Translations under genes and position numbers: made by a program
Notes under the pieces: generated by a model
Told to the model about the DNA's origin: nothing
Databases searched by the model: none
Seen by the model: only the letters and a program-made list of their open reading frames with translations
Part shown: in pieces, positions 6,755 through 13,685 of the stretch
Layout of the letters: the number at the start of each line of letters is the position of its first letter
Position numbering within the stretch: the stretch's first letter is position 1
Source of the DNA: a virus
DNA length: 42,553 nt
Reading direction: 5' to 3' (one strand)
Virus record (IMG/VR): IMGVR_UViG_3300027881_000029
Coordinates: 1 to 42,553 of that record

Positions 6755-7767
6755 TCGATTTCACCAATTACCACATCTTCCTGAGCATAGTCGTGCAACC
6801 TCCAGTTGTAATCCCTATCCTGTGGCGCACCCAGCTCGGCGACCTCGGCATCCTCCATACGAACGTCCTCGTCGTTACGTTCCAACTCAAAAGCCCCTGG
6901 AGCAACATTGTCAAGCGCACGTGCAAAGTCAATCAATCCATTCCGGGGGCGGGGCTGACGCATGGGATGCGCATGCTGCCACACTTCAATGCCGTATGGA
7001 GCGACTTGCTCCAACAAACCTGCACTGTTGGCAAAGCTGCCTTCGTTGATCGCCTCCTCTGGGCATTCGAACTTGTTGGCAAGTACGTGGCCCTGTTCCA
7101 GGTAGTACATGGCACTGGTAACAGCACGAAACACCCGACGGGACAGTTCGTTGGACTGGAGCCAGAAGTTGGACAGGACGCGGTACTCGACGCCGTAAGG
7201 CTTGGGCCGGAACGCACCCGCCTTGCCATAGAGAGCACGCCGCTCGGCGCTTTCGAGCTTGATCGCCGGGAGCGCTAGGAAATAATCGAGCTGCTTGACA
7301 ATGGCAGCACAGTCCTGCATGTGTTCTTCGGTGTACGGATCGTCGACATCTGCGAAGCCGATGTGGACATGCCCAGCAGCGGTACGCATGTTCGGGTTCT
7401 CAAGATCCGGTACCATGTTTTGCTGCATGGTATATGCGTTGTAGTCGGGGTCACACCCAAGGACAAGGGCTTCGGGAGGTTGTGCATTGATGTGTTCCTC
7501 CGTGAAGTACGCACATGGCTCGATGGCAAAGTGCAGGTTATCCGGCACCATCTTACGCATCTCAGACATGACGACATTGAGGTTGTTGCACCAGTCGTTC
7601 TCGTTCTCCGCCGGTTCGATGTTGAACTCAAGCGCCAGGCCATCGACCTGCACGGCTCCGTTCGCCACCGCATGCGGCTCTTCCTTCGTGCCAGGTATCA
7701 CACCGTGAGCGCTGTGGTATTGCTCTCCGTTGAGGAGAAACAGCTCTGGGTCTGCTCCTACTTTCAT
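6751..7767 (-). CDS. COOH-NH2 ligase-type amidoligase (second family)
   Basis: The 338-aa product begins MKVGADPELFLL, then GVIPGTKEEP, VQVDGLALEFNIEPA, GCDPDYNAY, AAGHVHIGF and GVEYRVLSNFW. This series of motifs is typical of phage COOH-NH2 ligase proteins of the glutamine-synthetase fold. It differs clearly from the neighbouring Amidoligase_2-like enzyme, so the phage has two distinct ligases. The start at 7767 was chosen for the ATGA overlap with the class II amidotransferase gene and because it begins right at the conserved GADPE block. The acidic C-terminal tail (about 60 residues) is probably disordered. Confidence 0.88.
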   Translation of the reverse strand: MKVGADPELFLLNGEQYHSAHGVIPGTKEEPHAVANGAVQVDGLALEFNIEPAENENDWCNNLNVVMSEMRKMVPDNLHFAIEPCAYFTEEHINAQPPEALVLGCDPDYNAYTMQQNMVPDLENPNMRTAAGHVHIGFADVDDPYTEEHMQDCAAIVKQLDYFLALPAIKLESAERRALYGKAGAFRPKPYGVEYRVLSNFWLQSNELSRRVFRAVTSAMYYLEQGHVLANKFECPEEAINEGSFANSAGLLEQVAPYGIEVWQHAHPMRQPRPRNGLIDFARALDNVAPGAFELERNDEDVRMEDAEVAELGAPQDRDYNWRLHDYAQEDVVIGEIE

Positions 7768-8993
7768 TTCTGATCTCCAAACATCATGTTTCGGGCTGCT
7801 GTCGCGCACTCACCACACATGGCAGTATCGGCCGAGAGAAACTCGATCTCGGCGTCAGTGAATTGTAGGTTTGTCCCGCAATCCAAACATTCTTTGTAGT
7901 GCCTCTGCCAGCTCACCGCGGTTAGTTCCAGATTCGTCCAGCAACGCCGCTTCCCCGAATCCACCTGCCCCTGAGCTTTGTGGACTTTCAGCGCCACCTT
8001 CTTGCGGAGGCGTTCGCGCTGGATAGGGTCTTTTGTAGCGTGCATGAACGGAATAACCTTGGCTACCTTTGCCGCCGGGCGTTCTTCCGTTTTAGGCGCT
8101 TTGCTGTCTGTTTCGCCTTTCGTTTCTGTTTTTTGCTGAGTGCTCGGGACTTGTTGGTTGGCCCGTGCGGCTGCTGCCGTGGCTCTTGCTCGCTCTTGGG
8201 CTTGGACTTGCGCTGTCCCCCGCCCGTAGCTGACGTAGGACGTGTGAACGACGTGCGAAAATGGGGTGAGCTGCTTTGACACGTGGCTCACCTCCTTCTT
8301 TACGTTGTCCCACTTGAACTTGAAGTGGAAGTTGGGCGACGGCGAACGAATCTCGTCCAGCTTGATGTTGTGGCGTAGCTCGATAACTTCTAGCATCCAC
8401 GACTCGGAGGCATAGAACACGGCGTCCCTGTTCTTGGTGTAAGCAAAGTGCAGCGTACGCTCCTTGTTGCGCAGCATGTTCATCACACCCTCATCCAGAT
8501 TCCACCAGATGAGTGCCGCGGCTCCGTCCAGCTTCGCCCAGGTCTTCTCAGGCCCGTGCTGGTTGATGGAGTTCAGGATGGTTTCGCTGTCTGTGTCCCA
8601 GTTACCCTCAATACCGAGATCGGTTATCCGCTTGAGCGCGTAGTCGTGCACGGTCCCGTTGTGCATACCGATGCAACGCCCGGCGATGAAGGGATGAGCA
8701 TTCGCGGTGGTCACTTCCCCCTTGGTAGCCCATCGGTTGTGTCCAAGGAAAGCCTTCCGCTTCAGGTTCTCCAGCTCCTGATAGCCCTTGGAATAGATGA
8801 GGTCCTGGGGCAGACACGCATCCTTGTACGTCATACATGTGTGTTTCTTTGCCCCTTTGATTAGTGGTTCCTCCGCAATGAAGGCAACCCCGGTGGAATG
8901 CGGTCCACGAACCACATCGAAGATGAGGAGGTCACGAAACCCCTTCTTGTAATCGGCCTTGTCGTCGCCGATCAAACCAACCAACCCACACAT
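7764..8993 (-). CDS. class II glutamine amidotransferase fused to a zinc-ribbon tail
   Basis: The 409-aa product starts MCGLVGLIG; removal of Met exposes the catalytic Cys of class II amidotransferases. GHNRWATKG and NAHPF...MHNGTVHDY complete the glutaminase site within the first 130 residues. After about residue 245 comes a low-complexity Ala/Gln/Lys/Thr linker, then a C-terminal four-Cys ribbon (CLDCGTNL ... CGECA). No synthetase domain is attached. The domain could supply ammonia from glutamine, or hydrolyse gamma-glutamyl-type amides made by the ligases. The ribbon may hold DNA, RNA or a partner. Overlaps with both neighbours (ATGA, TAATG). Confidence 0.88.
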   Translation of the reverse strand: MCGLVGLIGDDKADYKKGFRDLLIFDVVRGPHSTGVAFIAEEPLIKGAKKHTCMTYKDACLPQDLIYSKGYQELENLKRKAFLGHNRWATKGEVTTANAHPFIAGRCIGMHNGTVHDYALKRITDLGIEGNWDTDSETILNSINQHGPEKTWAKLDGAAALIWWNLDEGVMNMLRNKERTLHFAYTKNRDAVFYASESWMLEVIELRHNIKLDEIRSPSPNFHFKFKWDNVKKEVSHVSKQLTPFSHVVHTSYVSYGRGTAQVQAQERARATAAAARANQQVPSTQQKTETKGETDSKAPKTEERPAAKVAKVIPFMHATKDPIQRERLRKKVALKVHKAQGQVDSGKRRCWTNLELTAVSWQRHYKECLDCGTNLQFTDAEIEFLSADTAMCGECATAARNMMFGDQK

Positions 8994-9640
8994 TAGACTG
9001 ACACCCCGCAGTTTTCCTTGACATAGGCGAAGTAGCGATTGGCCAGATCGTCATGTCCTGGGAACTCAGGGTGGGGCTGGAAGCAGAGGGCGTTGAACTC
9101 CTCGTAGTAGCAGATCTCGACGTCCCGCCCCCTGCCGAAGACACGCTGCTCCTTCAGGTCCTTGGGGTTGATCGAGATCTTCTCCGTCGACTCAGATGCG
9201 ACACCGATGACCTCGGCATCCCGCGTTGGGATGATCATCTGGTGATGTGTTGAGGTGACATTGAACACCTCGCCCGTATTCTCATCGCGTGTCTCATGCA
9301 CGCCCGGAATACCGTGATTGTTGACGTCTTGGTACATCCGGCCTCCGCACATGACGTTGAGGAACTGGCCGCCGCGGCATATGCCAGCAACTGGGACACC
9401 GTTACGTCGGGCCGACAGAAAGATCTGCTGCTCGGCGAGATCCCGTATTGGATTGCAGTGGGTCGATCTATGCTTCGGCTCGCCGTAATACGTGGGGTCA
9501 ACGTCGCTTCCTCCGGTGAATTGGACGAGATCAGCCTCACGTATGTTGGTAACGATGCGCCAGCCTGCGCTCTTGAACATTTCGGTGTAGCCATGTGCGT
9601 AGTCCACGATGAGCACCGAGGGTGGTGTTTTACTTGCCAT
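8993..9640 (-). CDS. class I glutamine amidotransferase / gamma-glutamyl hydrolase-like protein
   Basis: The 215-aa product contains FTGGSDVDPTYYGE, the nucleophile elbow AGICRGGQFLNV and the His/Glu pair in FQPHPEF. This is the Cys-His-Glu triad of class I amidotransferases of the peptidase C26 branch, which includes PuuD and gamma-glutamyl hydrolases. Such enzymes cut gamma-glutamyl amide bonds. In this cluster it could release or trim the product of the ligases. The start at 9640 shares a base with the upstream stop (TAATG); a longer in-frame start at 9661 would overlap that gene more. Confidence 0.88.
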   Translation of the reverse strand: MASKTPPSVLIVDYAHGYTEMFKSAGWRIVTNIREADLVQFTGGSDVDPTYYGEPKHRSTHCNPIRDLAEQQIFLSARRNGVPVAGICRGGQFLNVMCGGRMYQDVNNHGIPGVHETRDENTGEVFNVTSTHHQMIIPTRDAEVIGVASESTEKISINPKDLKEQRVFGRGRDVEICYYEEFNALCFQPHPEFPGHDDLANRYFAYVKENCGVSV

Positions 9641-10572
9641 TAGACGTACTCCTTTTCCCATTTCTTGACTTGAGCTATTAGCTGGTCGCCAGATACTGTT
9701 TTGTAGTCATGCCCACCGTAACGACCGTCGATGTGAACGACCTTTTGTTTTACGGGACGCTCAAATTTGACTTCCTCGCCCTCCCCTGATGGATGGTCGT
9801 TGAAGAACATCGCCACGCCGTCATACTCACGGTCTTCGTGTATGGGTTCGAAGTCCCGCGTCGTTACGCTATTGTGCGTGGGCATCTCATGTGCGACAAA
9901 GTTCTGCACGCCTTCGACGCTCGTCTCACCACCCCAGCCGTTGAAGTCGAACGGCTTGTGAGCACCGCCCCCTTCAGAGTTAATGATCCAATGGTCTTTG
10001 TATTCGTCGCCATCCAGCGTTTTGATGAAATGTGTCGCGATGAGTGCAAAGTCCTTGTTGATGCCTCCCTTGGCCAACAAACCCCACGCAGCCACCATGC
10101 CGCGGTATTCTAACTGGAGGCGCTGCGACATTCCGGCCCCTATGATGTAAGGTGCTGGATATTCGACGTCGTACTCAACGCCGAACTTGTGGGCTTCCTT
10201 GGCGTCTTTGGTGACCATACAGGCCGCGTAGCCGCTTTCATTCGCAAGCCATGTATAATACTCTCGGCTTTCTTTCGGCGTTGGACTGTACCACTTGCTT
10301 TTGTCGTAGTCATAGTCGCCGCGCTCACGCTTGGTATCTGCGGCCCACTCGGCCTCGGCTCTTGCCGTACGGACTGAACGATAGCCAATGTAGTCATGAA
10401 AACCAGTGATTTTACTGGCGGGGAGATCACAATAGGATACTGCCGCGTAACAGGGTACCCCGATCTTATTTGAGAAGCTACCATCCTCGTGAGTAAAGCC
10501 CCAGTTGAAGATTTGGGACCGCCTTCTGACGCGCTTTCGGATGTGAGCGAGGGCTTCATTATGCTCACTCAT
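9640..10572 (-). CDS. unknown protein upstream of the amidoligase cluster, 310 aa
   Basis: No known family is recognised. It begins MSEHNEALAHIRKRVRRRSQ, a basic helix, followed by mixed alpha/beta sequence rich in aromatic and acidic residues (GDYDYDKSKWYS, YYTWLANESGYAACM). There is no signal peptide or membrane span. Stop and start overlap both neighbours, so it belongs to the same transcript and may be the target, a carrier or a further enzyme of the amidoligase system. Confidence 0.75.
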   Translation of the reverse strand: MSEHNEALAHIRKRVRRRSQIFNWGFTHEDGSFSNKIGVPCYAAVSYCDLPASKITGFHDYIGYRSVRTARAEAEWAADTKRERGDYDYDKSKWYSPTPKESREYYTWLANESGYAACMVTKDAKEAHKFGVEYDVEYPAPYIIGAGMSQRLQLEYRGMVAAWGLLAKGGINKDFALIATHFIKTLDGDEYKDHWIINSEGGGAHKPFDFNGWGGETSVEGVQNFVAHEMPTHNSVTTRDFEPIHEDREYDGVAMFFNDHPSGEGEEVKFERPVKQKVVHIDGRYGGHDYKTVSGDQLIAQVKKWEKEYV

Positions 10573-10742
10573 ACCACAACAGGCCGATTGAAGTCCGTCG
10601 GGTGAAGGTGTCCAGCCTTCATGGCGGCGATAGCACGTGCATACACGAAGGGATCACCGAGGTCACGCTTGGCGGCGTTGCGCGCCGCGGCCTTGATGAC
10701 GGCGTCGGAAGGATTGTTGAACGAATATGGTCCCGTTCTCAT
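10569..10742 (-). CDS. small basic protein, 57 aa
   Basis: The product MRTGPYSFNNPSDAVIKAAA...NRPVVV is Ala/Arg-rich with one central helix. It starts in an ATGA overlap with the upstream gene and ends overlapping the 310-aa gene in the same way. Nothing else is recognised. Confidence 0.7.
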   Translation of the reverse strand: MRTGPYSFNNPSDAVIKAAARNAAKRDLGDPFVYARAIAAMKAGHLHPTDFNRPVVV

Positions 10743-10873
10743 GACTTGTCGTCCTCCTGTACCTTGTATTCCCCTTTGGGGATGTAGACCGCACCCGTCG
10801 TCTTGACCAGATGTGCGGCCTCCTTGTCGGTGACGCGCCAGATGCGTCCGTCTTTGCGCTTGATCGTTTTCAT
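10739..10873 (-). CDS. small basic protein, 44 aa
   Basis: The product MKTIKRKDGRIWRVTDKEAA...VQEDDKS has a short beta-strand pattern followed by a helix and could be a small nucleic-acid-binding fold. ATGA overlaps on both sides support translation. Function unknown. Confidence 0.65.
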   Translation of the reverse strand: MKTIKRKDGRIWRVTDKEAAHLVKTTGAVYIPKGEYKVQEDDKS

Positions 10874-11034
10874 TTGCATTCCTCCAATCCTTCGGCCATA
10901 CGGCGCATGACGTCTCTACTGTACTCGTTCTTCAAAGCGAGGATGAGGTCCTCATACTGTTCCGGTGTGAACTGCACTGTGTACCCTATGACGTTGACGT
11001 GACGGTCAACCTTGTAATGTTCCTGTTCGCTCAT
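10870..11034 (-). CDS. small protein of a three-member paralogous set, 54 aa
   Basis: The product has one beta strand (VIGYTVQFTPEQYEDLILAL) leading into a helix. The same strand-turn-helix pattern occurs in the products at 11031-11207 and 11551-11715. It ends in a ...EECK tail with one Cys. ATGA overlaps join it to both neighbours. No function is known. Confidence 0.7.
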   Translation of the reverse strand: MSEQEHYKVDRHVNVIGYTVQFTPEQYEDLILALKNEYSRDVMRRMAEGLEECK

Positions 11035-11207
11035 TTGACCCTCTCTGATACGAGATACGCGGAGAATTGCTCCATCTCCTTACGTACCGCTGGTGGCGGC
11101 GCACGTAGGCCCTCGATGCTGAGGCTAGCACGCATACCGTTGAGAAGCCAGGAATACTGCTTGGCACTCACCGTGATGGTGTAGGTGGTTTCGCTCTCGA
11201 CCTTCAT
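11031..11207 (-). CDS. small protein of a three-member paralogous set, 58 aa
   Basis: The pattern ETTYTITVSAKQYSWLLNGM matches the strand-turn-helix core of the neighbouring small proteins. A second amphipathic helix follows (RKEMEQFSAYLVSERVK). It is linked by ATGA overlaps to the membrane-protein gene upstream and the next paralogue downstream. Confidence 0.7.
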   Translation of the reverse strand: MKVESETTYTITVSAKQYSWLLNGMRASLSIEGLRAPPPAVRKEMEQFSAYLVSERVK

Positions 11208-11554
11208 GATTCGTCATCCGACTGCAAATAGCTTGAGAGGAGCTTATTGAGGCCCTTGACAGCCTTGGGTGCGAGTTCACCCAGCTCGTCGACGTTGGAG
11301 ACATAGTGGACACCGACGATCACCATCGCTGTACGGGTACTTGGTACGAATACCAGCGGGACGAGAGCTATTGGTATCACGATAATGGCGCGACGAAGCC
11401 ACTTTTGGTAGCGTGTCTTATCCAGGTCGTTGTAGCAATCGTCGAGCAGCAACCCGCAAACAATTATCCCAATTATAGAGGCAAAGAGGGTGGCGGCGGC
11501 GAAGATGTTGACGGCGTCGAGAATGGTGAGTAGATAGAGAAACCAGGCGCTCAT
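11204..11554 (-). CDS. membrane protein, 116 aa, two predicted spans
   Basis: Residues about 5-37 (LYLLTILDAVNIFAAATLFA, IIGIIVCGLLL) and 54-78 (AIIVIPIALVPLVFV...) are hydrophobic and predict two transmembrane helices separated by a charged loop (DDCYNDLDKTRYQKWLRR). The C-terminal 35 residues are soluble and acidic. No holin family is recognised with certainty, though size and topology would permit a holin-like or superinfection role. It is embedded in the operon of small proteins. Confidence 0.75.
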   Translation of the reverse strand: MSAWFLYLLTILDAVNIFAAATLFASIIGIIVCGLLLDDCYNDLDKTRYQKWLRRAIIVIPIALVPLVFVPSTRTAMVIVGVHYVSNVDELGELAPKAVKGLNKLLSSYLQSDDES

Positions 11555-11715
11555 GTGAGTATCTCCAAAAGGTCTCTTCCAAACTTGGCATACTCGGTGT
11601 TAAGACAGTCCGATCCTGGGTCGAGTGCGTAAGTGAGGATATTGGCAAGATGCTGCAACTCATCCTCGTTGAGAGTGAGTCTGTACTCCAGGACTTTGAT
11701 GCTGGATAGGTTCAT
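11551..11715 (-). CDS. small protein of a three-member paralogous set, 54 aa
   Basis: VLEYRLTLNEDELQHLANIL repeats the strand-turn-helix core of the products at 10870-11034 and 11031-11207. It overlaps the membrane-protein gene by ATGA. The ATG follows three bases after the stop of a possible overlapping frame at 11719-11895. Confidence 0.65.
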   Translation of the reverse strand: MNLSSIKVLEYRLTLNEDELQHLANILTYALDPGSDCLNTEYAKFGRDLLEILT

Positions 11716-11718
11716 AAT

Positions 11719-11895
11719 TTAATCTTCCCTTCGTGAGGTGCGGAGACAGGTGTGGTCCATGACCGAGCCGGGCGAGCCATCATTGAGGCCCTTCCAGATG
11801 ATTCCGCCACACCGACAGGTAGCTCTTGCGCGACTCGGGTAGCGGTGCGGCTTCTTCTTTAACCGAGCATAGGGTGATTTGCTCTTCTTGTGCAA
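11719..11895 (-). CDS. possible small Cys-containing ORF overlapping the HNH gene, TTG start
   Basis: A second minus-strand frame, shifted from the HNH gene, stays open for 58 codons. It contains ATCRCGGIIWKGLNDG and a later HTC, a possible small zinc site. A TTG at 11895 is preceded by AAGGGA at suitable distance. Its TAA lies three bases before the next gene, filling what would otherwise be a 64-base gap in a tightly packed operon. No homology is known, and the overlap with the HNH C-terminus makes it uncertain. Confidence 0.3.
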   Translation of the reverse strand: MHKKSKSPYARLKKKPHRYPSRARATCRCGGIIWKGLNDGSPGSVMDHTCLRTSRRED

Positions 11896-12154
11896 GTTTA
11901 TGTCCCTTCAGTTGGTTGCAGCGGAGGTGAGTTACCTGTAAGTTGCGCTTAGCAGATGACCCACCATGTTTACGTGGTAGTATGTGGTCTAGGCTGTTAG
12001 ACCATGCTTGGAGGGATTTGGGCATCACATCAGTGAGTGTTGGGAGCGGTGTCCCACACAAGGCGCACAGGCCATGCTGCTGATGCCACAAATCTCTCTT
12101 CCACAGGGGGAGCATCCTCCGGCGTTTCTTGTTGAGTGAAGAGAATGCTCCCAT
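11780..12154 (-). CDS. HNH endonuclease
   Basis: The 124-aa product shows the HNH fold. CALCG at about residue 30, LDHILPRKHGG, NLQVTHLRCNQLKG supply the His-Asn-His residues and a structural CxxC...C zinc site. Phage HNH enzymes act as homing nucleases, or nick DNA for packaging or replication. It is a free-standing early gene at the head of the leftward operon, not next to the terminase. The ATG lies four bases after the stop of the upstream frame (12159-12422), suggesting coupled translation. A repeat copy at 12010 encodes KSLQ. Confidence 0.85.
   Translation of the reverse strand: MGAFSSLNKKRRRMLPLWKRDLWHQQHGLCALCGTPLPTLTDVMPKSLQAWSNSLDHILPRKHGGSSAKRNLQVTHLRCNQLKGHKLAQEEQITLCSVKEEAAPLPESRKSYLSVWRNHLEGPQ
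12010..12020 (-). repeat. CAAATCCCTCC repeat
   Basis: Exact minus-strand copy inside the HNH gene (KSLQ codons). Confidence 0.9.
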
Positions 12155-12158
12155 CAGC

Positions 12159-12422
12159 TCAGTCTTTGGCGAGGCGTTTTAGCATGTATCGTGTCTCCTG
12201 GTGGTGAGAGGGAGGACAGGATTGCCCTCCCCCTAGTCTATCCGGTACTTCTACAACCCCGGCACGGTTGCGGCTGGACCTTTTGAGATACCCTCTCCCC
12301 TTGCACGGCTTGAGGTCACTCTCACGAATCACTTCCCGGCACCCAGCGGTGCGCTCCCAAATCCCTCCGAATGAGGAGGAACCTACCAGCCTTGCGATCT
12401 CTTTGGTCGTGGTGTCTAGCAG
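12159..12422 (-). CDS. probable first leftward early gene with non-standard CTG start, 87 aa
   Basis: The minus strand has a 105-codon stretch without stop ending at 12159. No in-frame ATG, GTG or TTG lies near its beginning. A CTG at 12422 follows GGGAG by seven bases, and a promoter (-10 at 12464-12459) predicts a transcript starting near 12452, just upstream. The frame reads LLDTTTKEIARLVGSSSFGG, resembling a helix-turn-helix. The last eight codons (MLKRLAKD) also have their own AGGAG-preceded ATG at 12185, so an 8-residue leader peptide is the alternative. The product is not recognised. Confidence 0.4.
   Translation of the reverse strand: MLDTTTKEIARLVGSSSFGGIWERTAGCREVIRESDLKPCKGRGYLKRSSRNRAGVVEVPDRLGGGQSCPPSHHQETRYMLKRLAKD
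12358..12368 (+). repeat. CAAATCCCTCC repeat
   Basis: Exact copy in the leader/CTG-start ORF region upstream of the HNH gene, 348 bases from the previous copy. Confidence 0.9.
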
Positions 12423-12458
12423 CTCGCGTCTCCCATAGAAATCGCCGATCGAATTGAC

Positions 12459-12486
12459 ATCATACCTGAAAAAATTTCAAAGTCAA
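12459..12486 (-). promoter_or_regulatory. sigma70-type early promoter, leftward (TTGACT-16-TATGAT)
   Basis: TTGACT at 12486-12481 and TATGAT at 12464-12459 are separated by 16 bases on the minus strand. Transcription would start near 12452 and read the HNH gene and the whole amidoligase operon. Confidence 0.65.
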
Positions 12487-12560
12487 CAAATCGGTAAAAT
12501 CGTTTAAAATCAATGACTTAGCGGACAGTTTTGAATTATTCTAAAAGTTCACCTGTACCG
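12465..12560. other. AT-rich divergent intergenic region
   Basis: The roughly 330 bases between the leftward (12422) and rightward (12753) first genes hold no convincing gene. About 12465-12550 is strongly AT-rich (AAAAAATTTC, AAAATCGTTTAAAATC). It lies at the hinge between the two early operons, with promoters on both sides. It is a reasonable place for a replication origin or repressor sites, but nothing proves either. Confidence 0.4.
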
Positions 12561-12579
12561 AGGTCGCGTGCGTGATCAG

Positions 12580-12595
12580 CCACCTGTGCTCCTTA
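12580..12595 (+). repeat. 16-bp early-promoter repeat, copy 1
   Basis: CCACCTGTGCTCCTTA occurs here and, identically, at 14829-14844 and 16440-16455. This copy lies 75 bases upstream of the -35 box at 12671. A partial second copy (TCACCTGTGC) follows at 12601. Confidence 0.85.
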
Positions 12596-12670
12596 CGGAC
12601 TCACCTGTGCGCCGAGATGTGTAGTCGGCTGGCGTAGGGGGCGGGCAGCATGGGGACCTGAAGAAATCGC

Positions 12671-12699
12671 TTGACCGAAATTTGAGTTTATGGTAATCT
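12671..12699 (+). promoter_or_regulatory. sigma70-type early promoter, rightward (TTGACC-17-TAATCT)
   Basis: TTGACC at 12671-12676 and TAATCT at 12694-12699 are 17 bases apart, with TGG before the -10 box (extended -10). It is placed to transcribe the rightward early genes from 12753. Confidence 0.6.
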
Positions 12700-12752
12700 A
12701 ATTTTGATGGAAAAAATTTTTCACACTCCCCCACACAAGGAGAAGAACACCC

Positions 12753-12935
12753 ATGCATATCCCCTCCGAAGCTCTGGGGTTTGGCGTCCTCATACTCGCG
12801 CTGACCGTTCCCGGTGTGCTGTTTGCATGTCTCCACAGATATCTCTCGCACCGAGCAATCATGAAGCACGGCTATCCACCATCTGCGGTAGTCGAGGAGA
12901 TCAAGTGTTCAGCCTGCAACAACGGAGAACGCTGA
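12753..12935 (+). CDS. small membrane protein with C-terminal Cys pair, 60 aa
   Basis: Residues about 8-27 (LGFGVLILALTVPGVLFACL) form one transmembrane span. A basic stretch (HRYLSHRAIMKHG) and a CSAC pair near the C-terminus follow. AAGGAG lies ten bases upstream of the ATG. First gene of the rightward early operon. Function unknown. Confidence 0.75.
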   Translation: MHIPSEALGFGVLILALTVPGVLFACLHRYLSHRAIMKHGYPPSAVVEEIKCSACNNGER

Positions 12936-13132
12936 TGAGTCAGCAGTACCCACTAACCAACCTCATGGACCTAGCGTTCAAGTTGTTGGATGAAGACGAG
13001 GGACTGGGCCTCTGCTTCAAGTGCAGACATACACAGCCCAGTGACTACGAGGCAATCAAGGAGAAGTGTGAAGAGTGCGGCGACAACACTGTCTACTCCC
13101 CCCATGAGTTTATCCAAAGGGTTATACTATAA
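12935..13132 (+). CDS. small zinc-ribbon protein, 65 aa
   Basis: The product has CFKC (residues about 27-30) and CEEC about 17 residues later, a treble-clef or ribbon-like zinc site, in an otherwise acidic sequence (LLDEDEGLG). The ATG overlaps the previous stop (TGATG). Small phage zinc proteins often bind a host polymerase or nuclease, but no target can be named. Confidence 0.75.
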   Translation: MSQQYPLTNLMDLAFKLLDEDEGLGLCFKCRHTQPSDYEAIKEKCEECGDNTVYSPHEFIQRVIL

Positions 13133-13133
13133 C

Positions 13134-13352
13134 ATGACACAGCTTGAGAACATCACCACACTCCGCCATTGTGACTCCATCGAGGAAGCCAAGCGTCGCC
13201 GCCAGGCGGCGTACAAGCTGATGCACGAGGACGGCAAGGTCGTCACGCGCACGGTGATCACCGATCCGTTGAAGAGGTCAGTCGGCTACGCCATCGACGT
13301 CGTCACTCAGCGCACCGTGTTCTGGGTGGGCAACGGGGTTGACGGCAAATGA
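13134..13352 (+). CDS. small protein of unknown function, 72 aa
   Basis: The product begins MTQLENITTLRHCDSIEEAK, with an N-terminal helix and a C-terminal beta-rich part (GYAIDVVTQRTVFWVGN). It starts one base after the previous stop and ends overlapping the next ATG. No family is recognised. Confidence 0.7.
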   Translation: MTQLENITTLRHCDSIEEAKRRRQAAYKLMHEDGKVVTRTVITDPLKRSVGYAIDVVTQRTVFWVGNGVDGK

Positions 13353-13486
13353 GTGGTTCAATCATGGTTCAACGCCCCAACGGCACGTATGCCTGGATCA
13401 AGGCGCACCCATTCGTGCGTGTCTACCCTGTCTCCGCGCCGAAGCCCGCCCCCGTTCAACTCAACAAGGAAGCCCACAAGTCATGA
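13349..13486 (+). CDS. small protein of unknown function, 45 aa
   Basis: The frame MSGSIMVQRPNGTYAWIKAH...KEAHKS starts in an ATGA overlap with the previous gene and ends in an ATGA overlap with the next. It has a short beta segment and a Pro-rich tail. It is too short for family recognition. Confidence 0.6.
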   Translation: MSGSIMVQRPNGTYAWIKAHPFVRVYPVSAPKPAPVQLNKEAHKS

Positions 13487-13683
13487 AAATCAAATCCAAG
13501 CGTGTTACGACGTTCATCGGTGGCCGTGAGTACCGCGGTGACTTCATACCACAATACTTCGTGGTCGACGAGAATGTCGACAGAATCATCGGTATGTTCC
13601 AGGAGGAACGGTATGCGGTCGAGATGGCCGAGTGCGAGGTGAACTGCACGATGTGGCCCATCACCGGCATTGAAGAGGGTTGA
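13483..13683 (+). CDS. small beta-rich protein, 66 aa
   Basis: The product begins MKIKSKRVTTFIGGREYRGD and appears mostly beta-stranded, with an acidic middle and one late Cys. The start at 13483 is preceded by AAGGA about 15 bases upstream and by an ATGA overlap. A longer frame opens upstream but would cover the small gene before it. Confidence 0.7.
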   Translation: MKIKSKRVTTFIGGREYRGDFIPQYFVVDENVDRIIGMFQEERYAVEMAECEVNCTMWPITGIEEG

Positions 13684-13685
13684 GC

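Noticed and set aside
12704-13132. 142-codon reading of the zinc-ribbon gene from an upstream start
   Set aside because: Its first 77 codons overlap the small membrane-protein gene, which has a better ribosome site; the ATG at 12935 in the stop overlap is preferred.
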